Of a stretch of 64,000 nt of DNA, positions 45,358 through 57,194 are shown in pieces. The position numbers and the translations under genes are program-made. This DNA comes from Bremerella sp. JC817 (GTDB lineage Bacteria > Planctomycetota > Planctomycetia > Pirellulales > Pirellulaceae). The stretch is taken from assembly GCF_040718835.1 (NCBI RefSeq), contig NZ_JBFEFG010000247.1, positions 123,738-187,737 on the forward strand, given 5' to 3'. The notes beneath the pieces were generated by a model. The model had not been told where the DNA came from. It saw only the letters and a list, made by a program, of their open reading frames with translations, and searched no databases. Every line of letters begins with the position of its first letter. The stretch's first letter is position 1.

Positions 45358-46431
45358 TTACTTCTCTTGCGTGTCGATTGAAACGGACGAGTTGGCGACC
45401 GCCGTTTCGTCGGTGACCTGGGCTCGGACGAGAGGGCGGAGCCCGTTGCAACTGTCGAGCAGCGACTTCGCTTCCTGGTAGCGATAGTACGCGTCGACCA
45501 CTGGCGAAGGGAGTTCCCGCGAGGTCTTCTCTGGCGAACGTTGCATCCGCTCGGCAACGCTGCCGGATGGTCGGTCTGGCCGCACGATGGATGTCAGGTA
45601 GTCAAGCGGCGAATCGTGACGGCGATTGTGAATCTCGTCGGCGTATTCCCGCTGGATACTTTGCCAACGGGCTTCTTCCTGGATGTAGCGATCGGCGACC
45701 TGGGAGGCGTACCGGTCGCCACTTTGATAGATCGCCACGGTGTAGCGAATCTCGGGCAGGTCGACCTCTTTCGTCGGACCGCCAGGGACAACCGGCTGGC
45801 GAATCTTCGCTCGGCAACGAACCGTCATCGTATCGGCCGACCAGTTCTCAGGCACGGCCACGACGATACCAAGGGCGGTGGTACCTTCCAGGCTCGTTTG
45901 TTTCGATCGATTGAAGCGAAAGAAAACACCTCGACCGCGATGGATCGTTCCGCTTGCCGCAACCAGTTTGAGTTCTGGCAGGATGTCGACCTTCTCGACC
46001 GAAGAGTGTTTCCGTGACACGCCGACGGAAGCATCGCCTCCGAGCGTTGGGGTGATCGCGTCTTTCGCCGAGACTTTGCCGTTGAGTTCCAACTCGGTGC
46101 GGTTCTCGGTCGAGATATTGCCAGCATAAGGACTTTGCAGTGTGGTCTGCGGCGAGAAGTCTTCGATTTGAATCCGTGGATTATGCGGTTCGATGAAGAA
46201 CGTCGTTTCGATCAGGTCTTCCGAAATGCGTGAGTCGACCATTGTCGATATCAGCACATCCATTTGCAGCAGGCGATAGCCTGGGCGGGCATGCTTGAAT
46301 TCAGGCGAGGTAACATCACGAGCGGCAGTCAGGTAGCCGACATCGAATTGAACCGGCGATGCGGCCCACGCGGGAGCCGAATTAGTAGCGATGAGGCTGA
46401 ATGCCATCAGCGTGCAAACAAAGCGAACCAT
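45358..46431 (-). CDS. Exported protein of unknown function
   Basis: The ATG at 46431 is preferred because it opens a signal peptide (MVRFVCTLMAFSLIATNSAP, then AWA); an earlier in-frame start would bury it. The protein is 357 residues, with a beta-rich body (for example FDVGYLTAARDVTSPEF and IGIV-like strands around residue 180-210) and a basic, Tyr-rich C-terminal segment. I do not recognise a family. It is convergent with the secretion ATPase and faces away from the mtn operon. Confidence 0.65.
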   Translation of the reverse strand: MVRFVCTLMAFSLIATNSAPAWAASPVQFDVGYLTAARDVTSPEFKHARPGYRLLQMDVLISTMVDSRISEDLIETTFFIEPHNPRIQIEDFSPQTTLQSPYAGNISTENRTELELNGKVSAKDAITPTLGGDASVGVSRKHSSVEKVDILPELKLVAASGTIHRGRGVFFRFNRSKQTSLEGTTALGIVVAVPENWSADTMTVRCRAKIRQPVVPGGPTKEVDLPEIRYTVAIYQSGDRYASQVADRYIQEEARWQSIQREYADEIHNRRHDSPLDYLTSIVRPDRPSGSVAERMQRSPEKTSRELPSPVVDAYYRYQEAKSLLDSCNGLRPLVRAQVTDETAVANSSVSIDTQEK

Positions 46432-46697
46432 AGGTGCTGGCCTTTCCGATGCGAGTCCAAAAGAGGTCGTCGCGGCGTCAAAGCAGGTCGCATTCGTTGC
46501 GAAAGAGAGAATCCTATTCTTCCGTGCTTGCCGGGATGCTGGCAACATGCGGATGGGGCTGTTCCTGTTTCCCAATCAGCCCACGCATGTCGAGCGGAGT
46601 CATGCTACGATACGCATCGAACGCGGCAAGTGTTGGCCGCGATCGCGAAAAAACATGGCAAGATTTGCGGAATTATCAGGCTGCTGAGACTGCAACG

Positions 46698-47429
46698 CTA
46701 GCCAATGGAAACCTGGGCAAAGCTTGCGATCGGCTCGTGCGTGTGCCCATCTTCGACCGGTTTGTTGCCAGGACGAATGCTTAGACGAGTGTCCATGCCA
46801 GCTTCTTTGGCGGCATCCAGTTCGGCGACGATATCGCTGATAAACAGAATCTTCTCGGCAGCCTCGCCCACTTCCGCGGCGATCGTGTCGTAGCTCTTGG
46901 TTTCCTTCTTCGGACCGGTGGTCGTATCGAAGTGACCTGAGAAGTAAGGGAGCAGGTCGCCTGCTTCGCTGTGTCCAAAGAACAGTTTCTGGGCGGCGAT
47001 GCTGCCGGACGAGTAGATGTAGACGCGCATGCCCGCCTTGGTCCATGTTTCCAGGGCAGGGGGGACGTCGTCGTAGACCTGGGCGATCATCTCGCCCCGC
47101 TCGAAGCCATCTTTCCAGATCATGCCCTGCAAAGCCTTCAGGCCGGTCGCTTTGACGTCGTCATCCATCAGGCGGCGGATCTCGGTGGCGACTTTCTCGC
47201 GGCGTTGATCTTCGTCGGTCAGATCGGCCGTCCAAGCGAGGAAGCTCTCGCTGCCGGCGTCTTGAGCGATCTGATCGAGGACCGGTGCCAAGGCTGGATC
47301 GTTCCAGGATTGAGCCAGGAAGCTATCCAGCCCCTTTAGGACATACGGAAACATCACATCGTAAACGAAGCGAACGCTCGAAGTCGTACCTTCGATATCC
47401 AGCAGAATGACATTCCAAGGTGATGCCAT
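46698..47429 (-). CDS. mtnC: Enolase-phosphatase E1 (2,3-diketo-5-methylthio-1-phosphopentane phosphatase)
   Basis: The ATG at 47429 overlaps the mtnD stop (TAATG), giving 243 residues. The HAD nucleophile region is LLDIEGTTSS (Asp11, Glu13), with IYSSGS (~117-122) and a C-terminal LFISDIVAELDAA loop (~175-187). In the methionine salvage pathway it enolises and dephosphorylates the diketo intermediate to acireductone. Its partners mtnD and mtnB lie directly upstream in the operon. Confidence 0.93.
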   Translation of the reverse strand: MASPWNVILLDIEGTTSSVRFVYDVMFPYVLKGLDSFLAQSWNDPALAPVLDQIAQDAGSESFLAWTADLTDEDQRREKVATEIRRLMDDDVKATGLKALQGMIWKDGFERGEMIAQVYDDVPPALETWTKAGMRVYIYSSGSIAAQKLFFGHSEAGDLLPYFSGHFDTTTGPKKETKSYDTIAAEVGEAAEKILFISDIVAELDAAKEAGMDTRLSIRPGNKPVEDGHTHEPIASFAQVSIG

Positions 47430-48010
47430 TAGACGTTCACCACAGGATCGATATCGTCGGCTTTGGCCAGGTAGTCTGGTCCCCAGCAAAGTGGCGAGTA
47501 CTTGATATGCACGCCATCTTCCATGTAATGCGGAGTCCAGCCGGTAGGATCTTCAAACAAACGGATGCAGCGGATGTGGCGATCGGTGCACAGGTTGAAC
47601 CAGTGCTGGGTATCGCGCGGCACGTTGATCAGGTCGCCTGTTTCGACTTGGACAGCGAAGACCGGACCATTTTCCGGATTGATGTGGAACACGCCGCGGC
47701 CTTCCACCGTGAAGCGAACTTCGTCTTCACTGTGGGTATGTTCTTTATTGAACTTCTCGAGCATGGCATCCAGATTCGGCGTTTCTGGCGAAACGTTGAT
47801 CACGTCAGCCGTGACGAAACCGCCTTGCTGCTTCAGACGTTCGATCTCGGGACTGTATGCTTCCAGGATTTCTTCGTTGGTGGCCTTCTCGCCGATGCGT
47901 CCGGCGACTTCCCACTTTTCGTACCAGATTCCGAACGGCTTGAGGAAGTCGCAGATTTCCTGGACATCAGTGATGGTGCGGTTTTCGTCAGGAATGGAAA
48001 TGCTGGCCAT
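47429..48010 (-). CDS. mtnD: Acireductone dioxygenase
   Basis: The ATG at 48010 is chosen: GGGAGA lies 10 bases upstream, whereas the other in-frame start is a TTG. The 193-residue cupin has metal ligands His91, His93, Glu97 ([10 protein letters not shown]) and His136 (DTQHWF). It oxidises acireductone to the 2-oxo acid precursor of methionine (iron form) or to a dead-end set of products (nickel form). The stop overlaps the mtnC start. Confidence 0.95.
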   Translation of the reverse strand: MASISIPDENRTITDVQEICDFLKPFGIWYEKWEVAGRIGEKATNEEILEAYSPEIERLKQQGGFVTADVINVSPETPNLDAMLEKFNKEHTHSEDEVRFTVEGRGVFHINPENGPVFAVQVETGDLINVPRDTQHWFNLCTDRHIRCIRLFEDPTGWTPHYMEDGVHIKYSPLCWGPDYLAKADDIDPVVNV

Positions 48011-48088
48011 AGTGCCGTTCTCTCCCTTCGCCAATCAGGCGAATCTCAGATGAATGTGACGTGTGCGAAAAGTGGTTTGGCGGGAACC

Positions 48089-48799
48089 TTAGACCGATTG
48101 GCAAAGCTTGCCTTGTGCTGCCAGTTTACGCCCGAGGACCTCGAAAAGAAACTCGTAGATCTCGATATGGCGACGAGCTTCGTCCAGGTCTTCACCCCAC
48201 GTATAGAGGCCATGGTTCCGAATCAAAAAGCCGTGGATCGGTGGCTGCGACTCGTCGTGCAGACGCTTCTCGACCTTTTCGGCCAGCTTCGGAATGTCTT
48301 GGGTGTTCTCGAAGATCGGCACATGTTCGACGTGCTGATGCGACTTGACACCGGCGAGGCCCTTCAGCATTTCATAGTCTTCGATCTCGAAGCCCCCTTT
48401 GGCGCCGAAGTGATCCGAGAGCAGCGTGCCCCAGACCGAGTGCGTATGCAGCACCGAGCCAACTTCTTCCATACGAGCGATCACGACATGCAGCAGCGTT
48501 TCGGCCGACGAGCGTGGCTGATCGGTGGTGGGCATGTTCGAGGAGTCGACCTGGTTGCCGTCGTAGTTGCAACGAACGAAGTCGTTGGGCTTCAAGCGGC
48601 CTTTGTCCATGCCGCTGGCCGTAACCATCAACTGCAGCGGGCTGCGATTGACGACGACGCTGTAGTTGCTGCTGGTGCCGACCGACCAACCGCGTTGAAA
48701 GAAGTACTGCCCCGTCTCGCGAAGTCCTTGAATGGCTTTTTCAGAACCGCTCAAGGCCGGATGGGTAGGAGAACACTTAGGTTCAGTATCGGTGCTCAT
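48089..48799 (-). CDS. mtnB: Methylthioribulose-1-phosphate dehydratase
   Basis: The ATG at 48799 gives 236 residues and the usual N-terminus; an upstream in-frame codon adds 17 residues of poor quality. It is a class II aldolase-fold enzyme. HTHSVWG (~101-107) provides zinc-binding histidines, and NHGLYTWGEDLDEARRHIE (~182-200) a third His and a catalytic acid. It dehydrates methylthioribulose-1-phosphate to the diketo compound. It is the first gene of mtnB-mtnD-mtnC; mtnA and mtnK are not in the window. Confidence 0.93.
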   Translation of the reverse strand: MSTDTEPKCSPTHPALSGSEKAIQGLRETGQYFFQRGWSVGTSSNYSVVVNRSPLQLMVTASGMDKGRLKPNDFVRCNYDGNQVDSSNMPTTDQPRSSAETLLHVVIARMEEVGSVLHTHSVWGTLLSDHFGAKGGFEIEDYEMLKGLAGVKSHQHVEHVPIFENTQDIPKLAEKVEKRLHDESQPPIHGFLIRNHGLYTWGEDLDEARRHIEIYEFLFEVLGRKLAAQGKLCQSV

Positions 48800-48936
48800 G
48801 GGGAGTCTGGATTCTTTCCTGGCGACTGCTAGTTCGTGGCATTCTGCCAATGGTCGACCGAAGGTGGGGCCAAAAGTTGTGAGTTTAGCAAATCGGGGAT
48901 CGGCTTCAACTCGCTGGTAAATTAGGGAAGAAAGGC

Positions 48937-49512
48937 CTAACTATGCACCCTGGCGTTTTCGTCACCAGTGGCAATGATGGCCGCTTCGGCAGCTGCCAAC
49001 TCATCGAGACGCTGCATGACTTCCGCTTCCGGAGCAAAGTGCTTCGCCAGGCGGACATAAACCGCATGATGGCGTGCTTCTGACTCGAACAAGCTGTCGT
49101 AGAAGTCTCGCAGTTCCGCATCAGGCAAATGCTTACGAAGCAAACCAAATCGCTCGCAGCTGCGGGCTTCGATCAGGCCAGCGACCAGCAACCGGTCGAC
49201 GGCTCGTTGCGGTTCCTGGTTGCGAATCAGGTCGTGCAACTGTGCTCCGTAGTTACAGGGCTTCAAACGGCGGAAGGGGATGCCACGTCGCTTCAGGAGA
49301 TCGCGCACCATGTTAAAGTGCTCGAGTTCTTCGTTCACGATTAAGGTCATCTCGCGGCAAAGCTCTTCATCTTCAACATACGCAAAGATGAGATTCAGTG
49401 CGGTGCCGGCCGCTTTCTTTTCGCAATGAGCATGGTCGATCAACACCACGTCGGTGTTCTTCTCGACCTGGTCGAGCCAACGCTGGCCCGACTCGGATTG
49501 GAGATGCAGCAT
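48937..49512 (-). CDS. miaE: tRNA-(ms2io6A)-hydroxylase
   Basis: A 191-residue non-haem diiron enzyme that hydroxylates the isopentenyl side chain of ms2i6A at position 37 of tRNAs reading UNN codons. The ligand set is visible in an antiparallel helix bundle: Glu31, Glu62 and His65 in EELEHF, Glu115 in EARSCE, Glu145 and His148 in ESEARHH. Length matches the family. It is monocistronic, upstream of mtnB in the same orientation with a 137-base gap. Confidence 0.92.
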   Translation of the reverse strand: MLHLQSESGQRWLDQVEKNTDVVLIDHAHCEKKAAGTALNLIFAYVEDEELCREMTLIVNEELEHFNMVRDLLKRRGIPFRRLKPCNYGAQLHDLIRNQEPQRAVDRLLVAGLIEARSCERFGLLRKHLPDAELRDFYDSLFESEARHHAVYVRLAKHFAPEAEVMQRLDELAAAEAAIIATGDENARVHS

Positions 49513-49605
49513 CTGTCAGGCTTCCGTATTCGAGTAAGCATCCCAATTTAGTGCCCGAAGCTCGGAAAAACGAGGGGTGAGCTGGTACGGACCGCGCAGC
49601 AACAA

Positions 49606-49631
49606 GCCCCTGGCGGCTTGCTGCCAGGGGC
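49606..49631 (-). terminator. Hairpin downstream of the 49668 gene
   Basis: A 9-bp stem GCCCCTGGC / GCCAGGGGC with an 8-base loop, 37 bases after the stop. The tail on the minus strand (TTGTTG) is only weakly T-rich. Confidence 0.45.
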
Positions 49632-49667
49632 CTGAACCAGTTGGAGTTCGGGTGTCGTCTCTATTGA

Positions 49668-49970
49668 TTAGAAGCGAACACCAACCGAGAAACCTGGGCT
49701 TCCGTAATAGAAGCCACTACCGCGGTAGTAGTAAGGATTCCCATAGCCATAGCCGTACCGTGGGGCGTAATACGATCGGTAGTAGGACTGACGGGGGGCA
49801 TAATGGATATGTCCACGATGATGGACATGGTTCCCATGCTGGTAATAGCCGCCGTGGTGGCCATGGTGCCCGCCGTGACCGCCATGCGGTCCGCCTGCGT
49901 AGGCAGACGAGCTCACACCGAAAATCAAACCGACGGCGACGATGGCTGCAATCATGTAGGACTTCATCAT
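49668..49970 (-). CDS. Exported His/Gly/Tyr-rich small protein
   Basis: A 100-residue protein with a strong ribosome binding site (GAGGAGAAG, 1-9 bases before the ATG). A signal peptide (hydrophobic residues ~6-19, cleavage after AYA) precedes a His/Gly-rich segment (GGPHGGHGGHHGHHGG) and a Tyr/Arg-rich tail with YGYGYGNPYYYRGSGFYYG. Such composition recurs in metal-binding, adhesive or matrix peptides. Nothing identifies its role here. Divergent from the hybrid kinase gene, 552 bases away. Confidence 0.75.
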   Translation of the reverse strand: MMKSYMIAAIVAVGLIFGVSSSAYAGGPHGGHGGHHGHHGGYYQHGNHVHHRGHIHYAPRQSYYRSYYAPRYGYGYGNPYYYRGSGFYYGSPGFSVGVRF

Positions 49971-50522
49971 TCTTCTCCTCTTCGTGTATGAGTTCGCAGA
50001 GGAAAACCCCCTGTTCTCCTGGCTGCGTCTCCTTCAGTAACGCACTTCAATAGAAAAGCATGGTCCATGCCAAAATGGACGAAAAAGTGCTTAAGTCTTT
50101 ATGCTGCAAATGCTTGCAGTGATTGTGCGGGCGAGGGAAAGTAGAGAAGGTTGTTGTGTATTTGATAACTTCCGTCTCATATGAAGGCGGGCGGCGGTTG
50201 TGTCAGGCGTCTGCTCATCGGCTCGACAGGCCTGTGTAGGTGGAGTGGATGTACCTGGAAGTGGTGGGTTCAGGGGTTCGGACAGCCGTGCAGATTAAAT
50301 GACAGTAATGCGATGGCAATTAACTCGGAGATGATTCGGAAATTTCGGACTTTCGATCCACTTTGTAACAATCATTCCGATGGGGCAGGGTAGATCGAAC
50401 TGCGGTTAACATCAAATTCAGGCACCTCTTCGCGCATGGCATAACGGGTGGCTGACGCTTACCAGGAGCCATTTTCTGACCGCTAAAGCGCGCCGACTTG
50501 AATCACCAGTAGGCCTGTAGAG
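49971..50522. other. Intergenic region upstream of two divergent genes
   Basis: No gene is supported. The start-proximal part on the minus side holds the ribosome binding site of the 49668 gene. The middle is A/T-richer (50060-50170). A short plus-strand frame at 50181 has no ribosome binding site or family resemblance. Promoters for both genes are expected here but I cannot place them. Confidence 0.4.
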
Positions 50523-53516
<2,994 letters not shown>

Positions 53517-53559
53517 GCGTTCCTGACCTGGCTTTTGCAGGACGGAATCTGTGCGCGGA

Positions 53560-53960
53560 TATTTCTCAAACGTGGCGTTGTGGCGACCTGCTTTCTGCAG
53601 AGCCTGAGGCAGGCCCCATTCAAACCGAGAGTGGCCGCTGCTGCCTTGCTCTTTCGGTTCCATGTAAAGATTGAAGCCCCACGGGCTCATGCCTGGTTCA
53701 TGGAAGGTGCTCTGGTCGAGGTTGCGGCATAGATGAATACCGCATCCCGTTTCGATGGACTGCCATCGGAAATTAAGAACGAGGTCTGGGCAATCCCATC
53801 GATGAAGCGTTCCCTCGGAATCTTGTCGGCGATGCGAGCAATACCTAGTGGCGTAGTGAACATGTCGCACAGGTCGAACAAATCTTCGCTAACCTGGCCA
53901 GGGGCAATTGTCCCCGGCCAACAGGCGAGCACCGATATCGTCGACTTCGAGCATGGCGAA
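53560..53960 (-). pseudogene. Decayed arylsulfatase, C-terminal remnant
   Basis: Minus-strand reading gives, in one frame, WPGTIAPGQVSEDLFDLCDM followed by GIARIADKIPRERFIDGIAQ and TSFLISDGSPSKRDAVFIYA, the C-terminal signature of type I arylsulfatases, ending early in STRAPSMNQA. About 70 bases of overlap then continue in another frame with SPWGFNLYMEPKEQ and WGLPQALQKAGRHNATFEKY. A frameshift plus a small internal deletion therefore interrupts the gene. The N-terminal catalytic CxPSR half is absent. Planctomycetes carry many sulfatases, so this is a dead paralogue or a product of recombination. Confidence 0.75.
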
Positions 53961-54191
53961 CCGGAAGAAATAGAACAGGCGATTTTCCTGTTTCGAAGGA
54001 GAGGAATGAGCAGATCATCGCTGCTGCGATCGTTGGTATGCCGAAGCGAAACCAGCGAAGCAAATAGAATTTAAACAGAAGCTTCTGCGATTTCAGGAAC
54101 GCTAATCAAGCGATCCTGATTACAAGAATCGCTGAATGCAATTCAACATGGATGTGGAAGAAACGACACATCCAAGTGAAGCCGTTTGCTG

Positions 54192-55886
54192 CTAGGGGAT
54201 GATATTCAAGGCGGCTCGATAGTCGGCGATTGCTTTGAAGAAGTCCGCTTGAGCAGAGATGTCGATCAGTTGGGCATCGGTGGCGGATTGCTCGTAGATA
54301 TTCAACTCGACCACATCGATATCGCCGGCGTTGAACTGAATGCGTGCCAGGCGAAGGGCTTCTTCGGCAAGTTGCACGTTTTGTTCCGCTCGCTTGGTTC
54401 TCTCCTCCGCGTTCAACAGGGCGGAGATCGCATCTTGCACGGTCGCCACGGTCTTTTCGGCCGTGTATTGGCGTTTGGCAGACAACTGTTGAAGCTTGGC
54501 TTCCGTCGCCGTGACCTTGCCGATCGCAGCGCGTCGTTGCAAAGGGACTTCGCCGAAGATGCCGGCTTCTAACTCGAACGGTGTTTTCTCGCCCTGAGGA
54601 CTGGTTGGTTCGCCAATATCCTTCGAGGCATAAAGCTGCGCATCGAGCTTCGGCAGCAGCGAGTTTTCGGCTTGCTGTAGATCGACGCGAACCTGGCGGA
54701 TCTTCCAATCGAGGTCGGCCAAGAGGGGCGACGCGGCAACGGCGGTGTCCGCTGCTTCGGCCAGTTCTTGAGTCGTAGGCAGTGCCTCTTCCGGAAAGTG
54801 ATTTGGCAGCAGTGATTCGTGCGGTAAGAGTGGTTGACCGGCAGGATCGCGGAAGAAAAGTGAAAGCTTGATCGCAGAACTCTGCAGCTTACGTTCCGAT
54901 TCGATCAGCTTCGTTTCGCGAGCCGCAATCAACTGCTCGTTGGTGATGCGGGTAATCGATTTCAGGTCGCCCAGTTCGATTCGCCTTTGAATGTTCTGCA
55001 CACGCTCTTGCGCGAGTTCCAACAGCCCACGCTGGGCGTCGCGAGCCATCCCCGCGGCGACCCAATCCCAGTAATAGAGACTGGCGACACGTGTAAACTC
55101 GATCAACTGAGCGCGTATCTCAGGTTCGACCCGTTGCCGCTCCATCTCGGCTTGAAAAAGTTGAGCACGTCGTTGATCGATCGCTCGACCTTTGAGCAGG
55201 GGAATGCCGATGCCCGCGGCGAACTCGCCACCGCCGTTCGTCTCTCGATCGCCATACCAGGCCGGAAAGTAACCTTCCCCCAAGCGATAGCCACCATACA
55301 AGTAACCACCCGAAAACAGCGGCTTCTCCATCGAGACCTTCTGGCGATAGGTTTGATAGTAACCTTCCGGCCGCGATTCCGATGAGGCCTTCAGCAGCAG
55401 ATCGAAATCGCCCCACGCCGCGATGTTCTCCCCCTCGGCGACGTTTCGACTGAGATAGGCACTGGTAAGCAGTGGGTACGATGCTTCGACCGCCAACACG
55501 ACATCTTCCATGCTCAGTGGGGCGGGTTCGATCTCTTCCAGTGGGGCCGCTTCGAGGTGCGAAGGGCCCTGCGCTGGCGGCTTCAGTTCTTCATCGAAGG
55601 AAACTTTACGCAGTTCTGACGAATCGATCGAGGTGGCAGATGGAGACGAAGGAGCCGCCGCAGCCTTCGTCGAAGCGGACTGGGGGCTCGATTCGGTGTA
55701 GGTCGGTAAGCTTGGAGTTGTCGAGCGGCAACCGGTGGCAAGCATGGCCAGCGACAGGGTGACGACACCAGCGATGCGAGCGGTCCGGGCTACTTGGGCA
55801 GCTTCACCTTGGGCTTGGGAGGCTTCTTGGTGTCGGCCTTCTTGCCTCCTGAGGCCGTCGGAGGGAATCCGTTCAGTTGTCGCCAT
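54192..55886 (-). CDS. TolC-family outer membrane efflux protein
   Basis: A 564-residue protein. A hydrophobic segment ending in lipobox LATGC (Cys ~53) follows ~36 hydrophilic residues, so the ATG at 55886 may be too early; no better start exists before the lipobox. The body is the TolC double repeat with long coiled helices (for example QQLSAKRQYTAEKTVATVQD). It would form the outer-membrane channel of the type I secretion locus. The first 97 bases overlap the end of the HlyD gene in another frame. The 5' end is therefore uncertain, the family is not. Confidence 0.85.
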   Translation of the reverse strand: MATTERIPSDGLRRQEGRHQEASQAQGEAAQVARTARIAGVVTLSLAMLATGCRSTTPSLPTYTESSPQSASTKAAAAPSSPSATSIDSSELRKVSFDEELKPPAQGPSHLEAAPLEEIEPAPLSMEDVVLAVEASYPLLTSAYLSRNVAEGENIAAWGDFDLLLKASSESRPEGYYQTYRQKVSMEKPLFSGGYLYGGYRLGEGYFPAWYGDRETNGGGEFAAGIGIPLLKGRAIDQRRAQLFQAEMERQRVEPEIRAQLIEFTRVASLYYWDWVAAGMARDAQRGLLELAQERVQNIQRRIELGDLKSITRITNEQLIAARETKLIESERKLQSSAIKLSLFFRDPAGQPLLPHESLLPNHFPEEALPTTQELAEAADTAVAASPLLADLDWKIRQVRVDLQQAENSLLPKLDAQLYASKDIGEPTSPQGEKTPFELEAGIFGEVPLQRRAAIGKVTATEAKLQQLSAKRQYTAEKTVATVQDAISALLNAEERTKRAEQNVQLAEEALRLARIQFNAGDIDVVELNIYEQSATDAQLIDISAQADFFKAIADYRAALNIIP

Positions 55887-57130
55887 ATTTCATAGCCTAA
55901 GGGAACTTGGTTTAGCATGACCCAGCCGTTTGCTTGGACGCCTTGCCTCAGGTAGAGGTCGGACGGCCAGGCACTGTCCTTGTCAGGCACGACCAGTACT
56001 CGAAAATTACCCATTCCATCGTCGGTGGCATCGACCGTGGCGACCGTACCACCAAACGTTCCGACTGCCACCGAAGGCCAGCCTGCGAATTGAACCGCCG
56101 GCCACCCCTCGAACTGCAGGCGCACATGATCGGCGGTTTGCACCAGTGGAATATCGTTGCCAGAGATCCAAAGTTCGACTGCCCGTTGTGATGTCTCCGG
56201 GACAATCGTGAACAGCGGATCTCCTTCCTTCAACATCTGTCCTTGCTCGAAAACTTGCACGCGATACAAGGTTCCGTCACGCGGTGCGCGAATGTTCAAT
56301 CGCTGCAACTCGGAAAGCTTGATTTCAATATCTCGGCGTTCCTTCGTTGCGGTTGCGACCTGGCCCAAGGCTTCCTGTTGCATGGCATGGGCATAGTCGA
56401 CTTTGGTTTGCGCTTCGCGTTCCTTCTGAATTCGTTCGTTCTTCTTTGCTTCCAACTCCCCTTCGGCCGCTTCGACGTCTAACTGCACCGACAGCAGTTC
56501 CGCCTCGGCAACGTTCAGATCTTTCTGAAGCTTTTCAAGCTCTTTCTCGGACTGTAGTCCGCTTTCAAACAGCTTGGTCTGGCGTTCCAGGTTCAGCTCG
56601 GCTTGAAGCCGTTTCGCTTCGTAAGCCGGCACTTGTTTTCGCTTGGAGTCCCACTTCGCTTTGGCGGCCTCGACCAGTTGATCGGCCGCCGAAACGGCTG
56701 CCGCCTTCGCCTCGGTAAAGTCGACGATGTTTCGACCGTACACTTCCGCCTTCACCTGGGCCGTATCGACCTTGGCATCCAAATCGCGGAGCGAAGCTTC
56801 CAACTGCTCGACCAAGTTCGCAGCGCTGGGCTCCATCTCGAGGATCAAGTCCCCCTTTTTCACTTGCGAACCTTCGCGAAGTTCGGGAGCGATGACCGCA
56901 ACGATTCCTTTTGTCGGAGCCGTGATCACCTGTTGGCGTTCCTGCGGAGCGTAGGCAATGACCTGACCGGTACCGCGCGCCGATTGTTGCCAAGGCACAA
57001 AGATCATACCGGCGATGCTCAACAACAGCATGGCTAGCATGACATTGGCCAATCGCCATACCCATCGTGACGATTGCACCAACTTGAGTGCTGGCAAGTT
57101 ATCGTGGCGTGATTCCGCTACGGCCGACAT
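55790..57130 (-). CDS. HlyD-type membrane fusion protein
   Basis: A 446-residue protein with one N-terminal membrane helix (~31-50), a split lipoyl half (GIVAVIAPELREGSQVKKGD, ~74-93), a long coiled-coil hairpin (~110-260) and a second lipoyl half (LNIRAPRDGTLYRVQVFEQG, ~274-293). The end is Lys/Pro-rich (KKADTKKPPKPKVKLPK). It bridges the ABC exporter and the TolC channel across the periplasm. It follows the ABC gene by 64 bases and overlaps the TolC gene start. Confidence 0.9.
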   Translation of the reverse strand: MSAVAESRHDNLPALKLVQSSRWVWRLANVMLAMLLLSIAGMIFVPWQQSARGTGQVIAYAPQERQQVITAPTKGIVAVIAPELREGSQVKKGDLILEMEPSAANLVEQLEASLRDLDAKVDTAQVKAEVYGRNIVDFTEAKAAAVSAADQLVEAAKAKWDSKRKQVPAYEAKRLQAELNLERQTKLFESGLQSEKELEKLQKDLNVAEAELLSVQLDVEAAEGELEAKKNERIQKEREAQTKVDYAHAMQQEALGQVATATKERRDIEIKLSELQRLNIRAPRDGTLYRVQVFEQGQMLKEGDPLFTIVPETSQRAVELWISGNDIPLVQTADHVRLQFEGWPAVQFAGWPSVAVGTFGGTVATVDATDDGMGNFRVLVVPDKDSAWPSDLYLRQGVQANGWVMLNQVPLGYEIWRQLNGFPPTASGGKKADTKKPPKPKVKLPK

Positions 57131-57194
57131 TTGGCTTTAACTCCCCTTGTATTCATCGGAAACTCCTAGACCTAACCCTTAGAATCGATTCATG

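Noticed and set aside
47420..48832. A 470-codon plus-strand frame opposite mtnD and mtnB
   Set aside because: Shadow of two recognised enzymes in tandem.
48800..48936. Possible SAM riboswitch upstream of mtnB
   Set aside because: No SAM-I or SAM-II core could be recognised in the 137 bases upstream.
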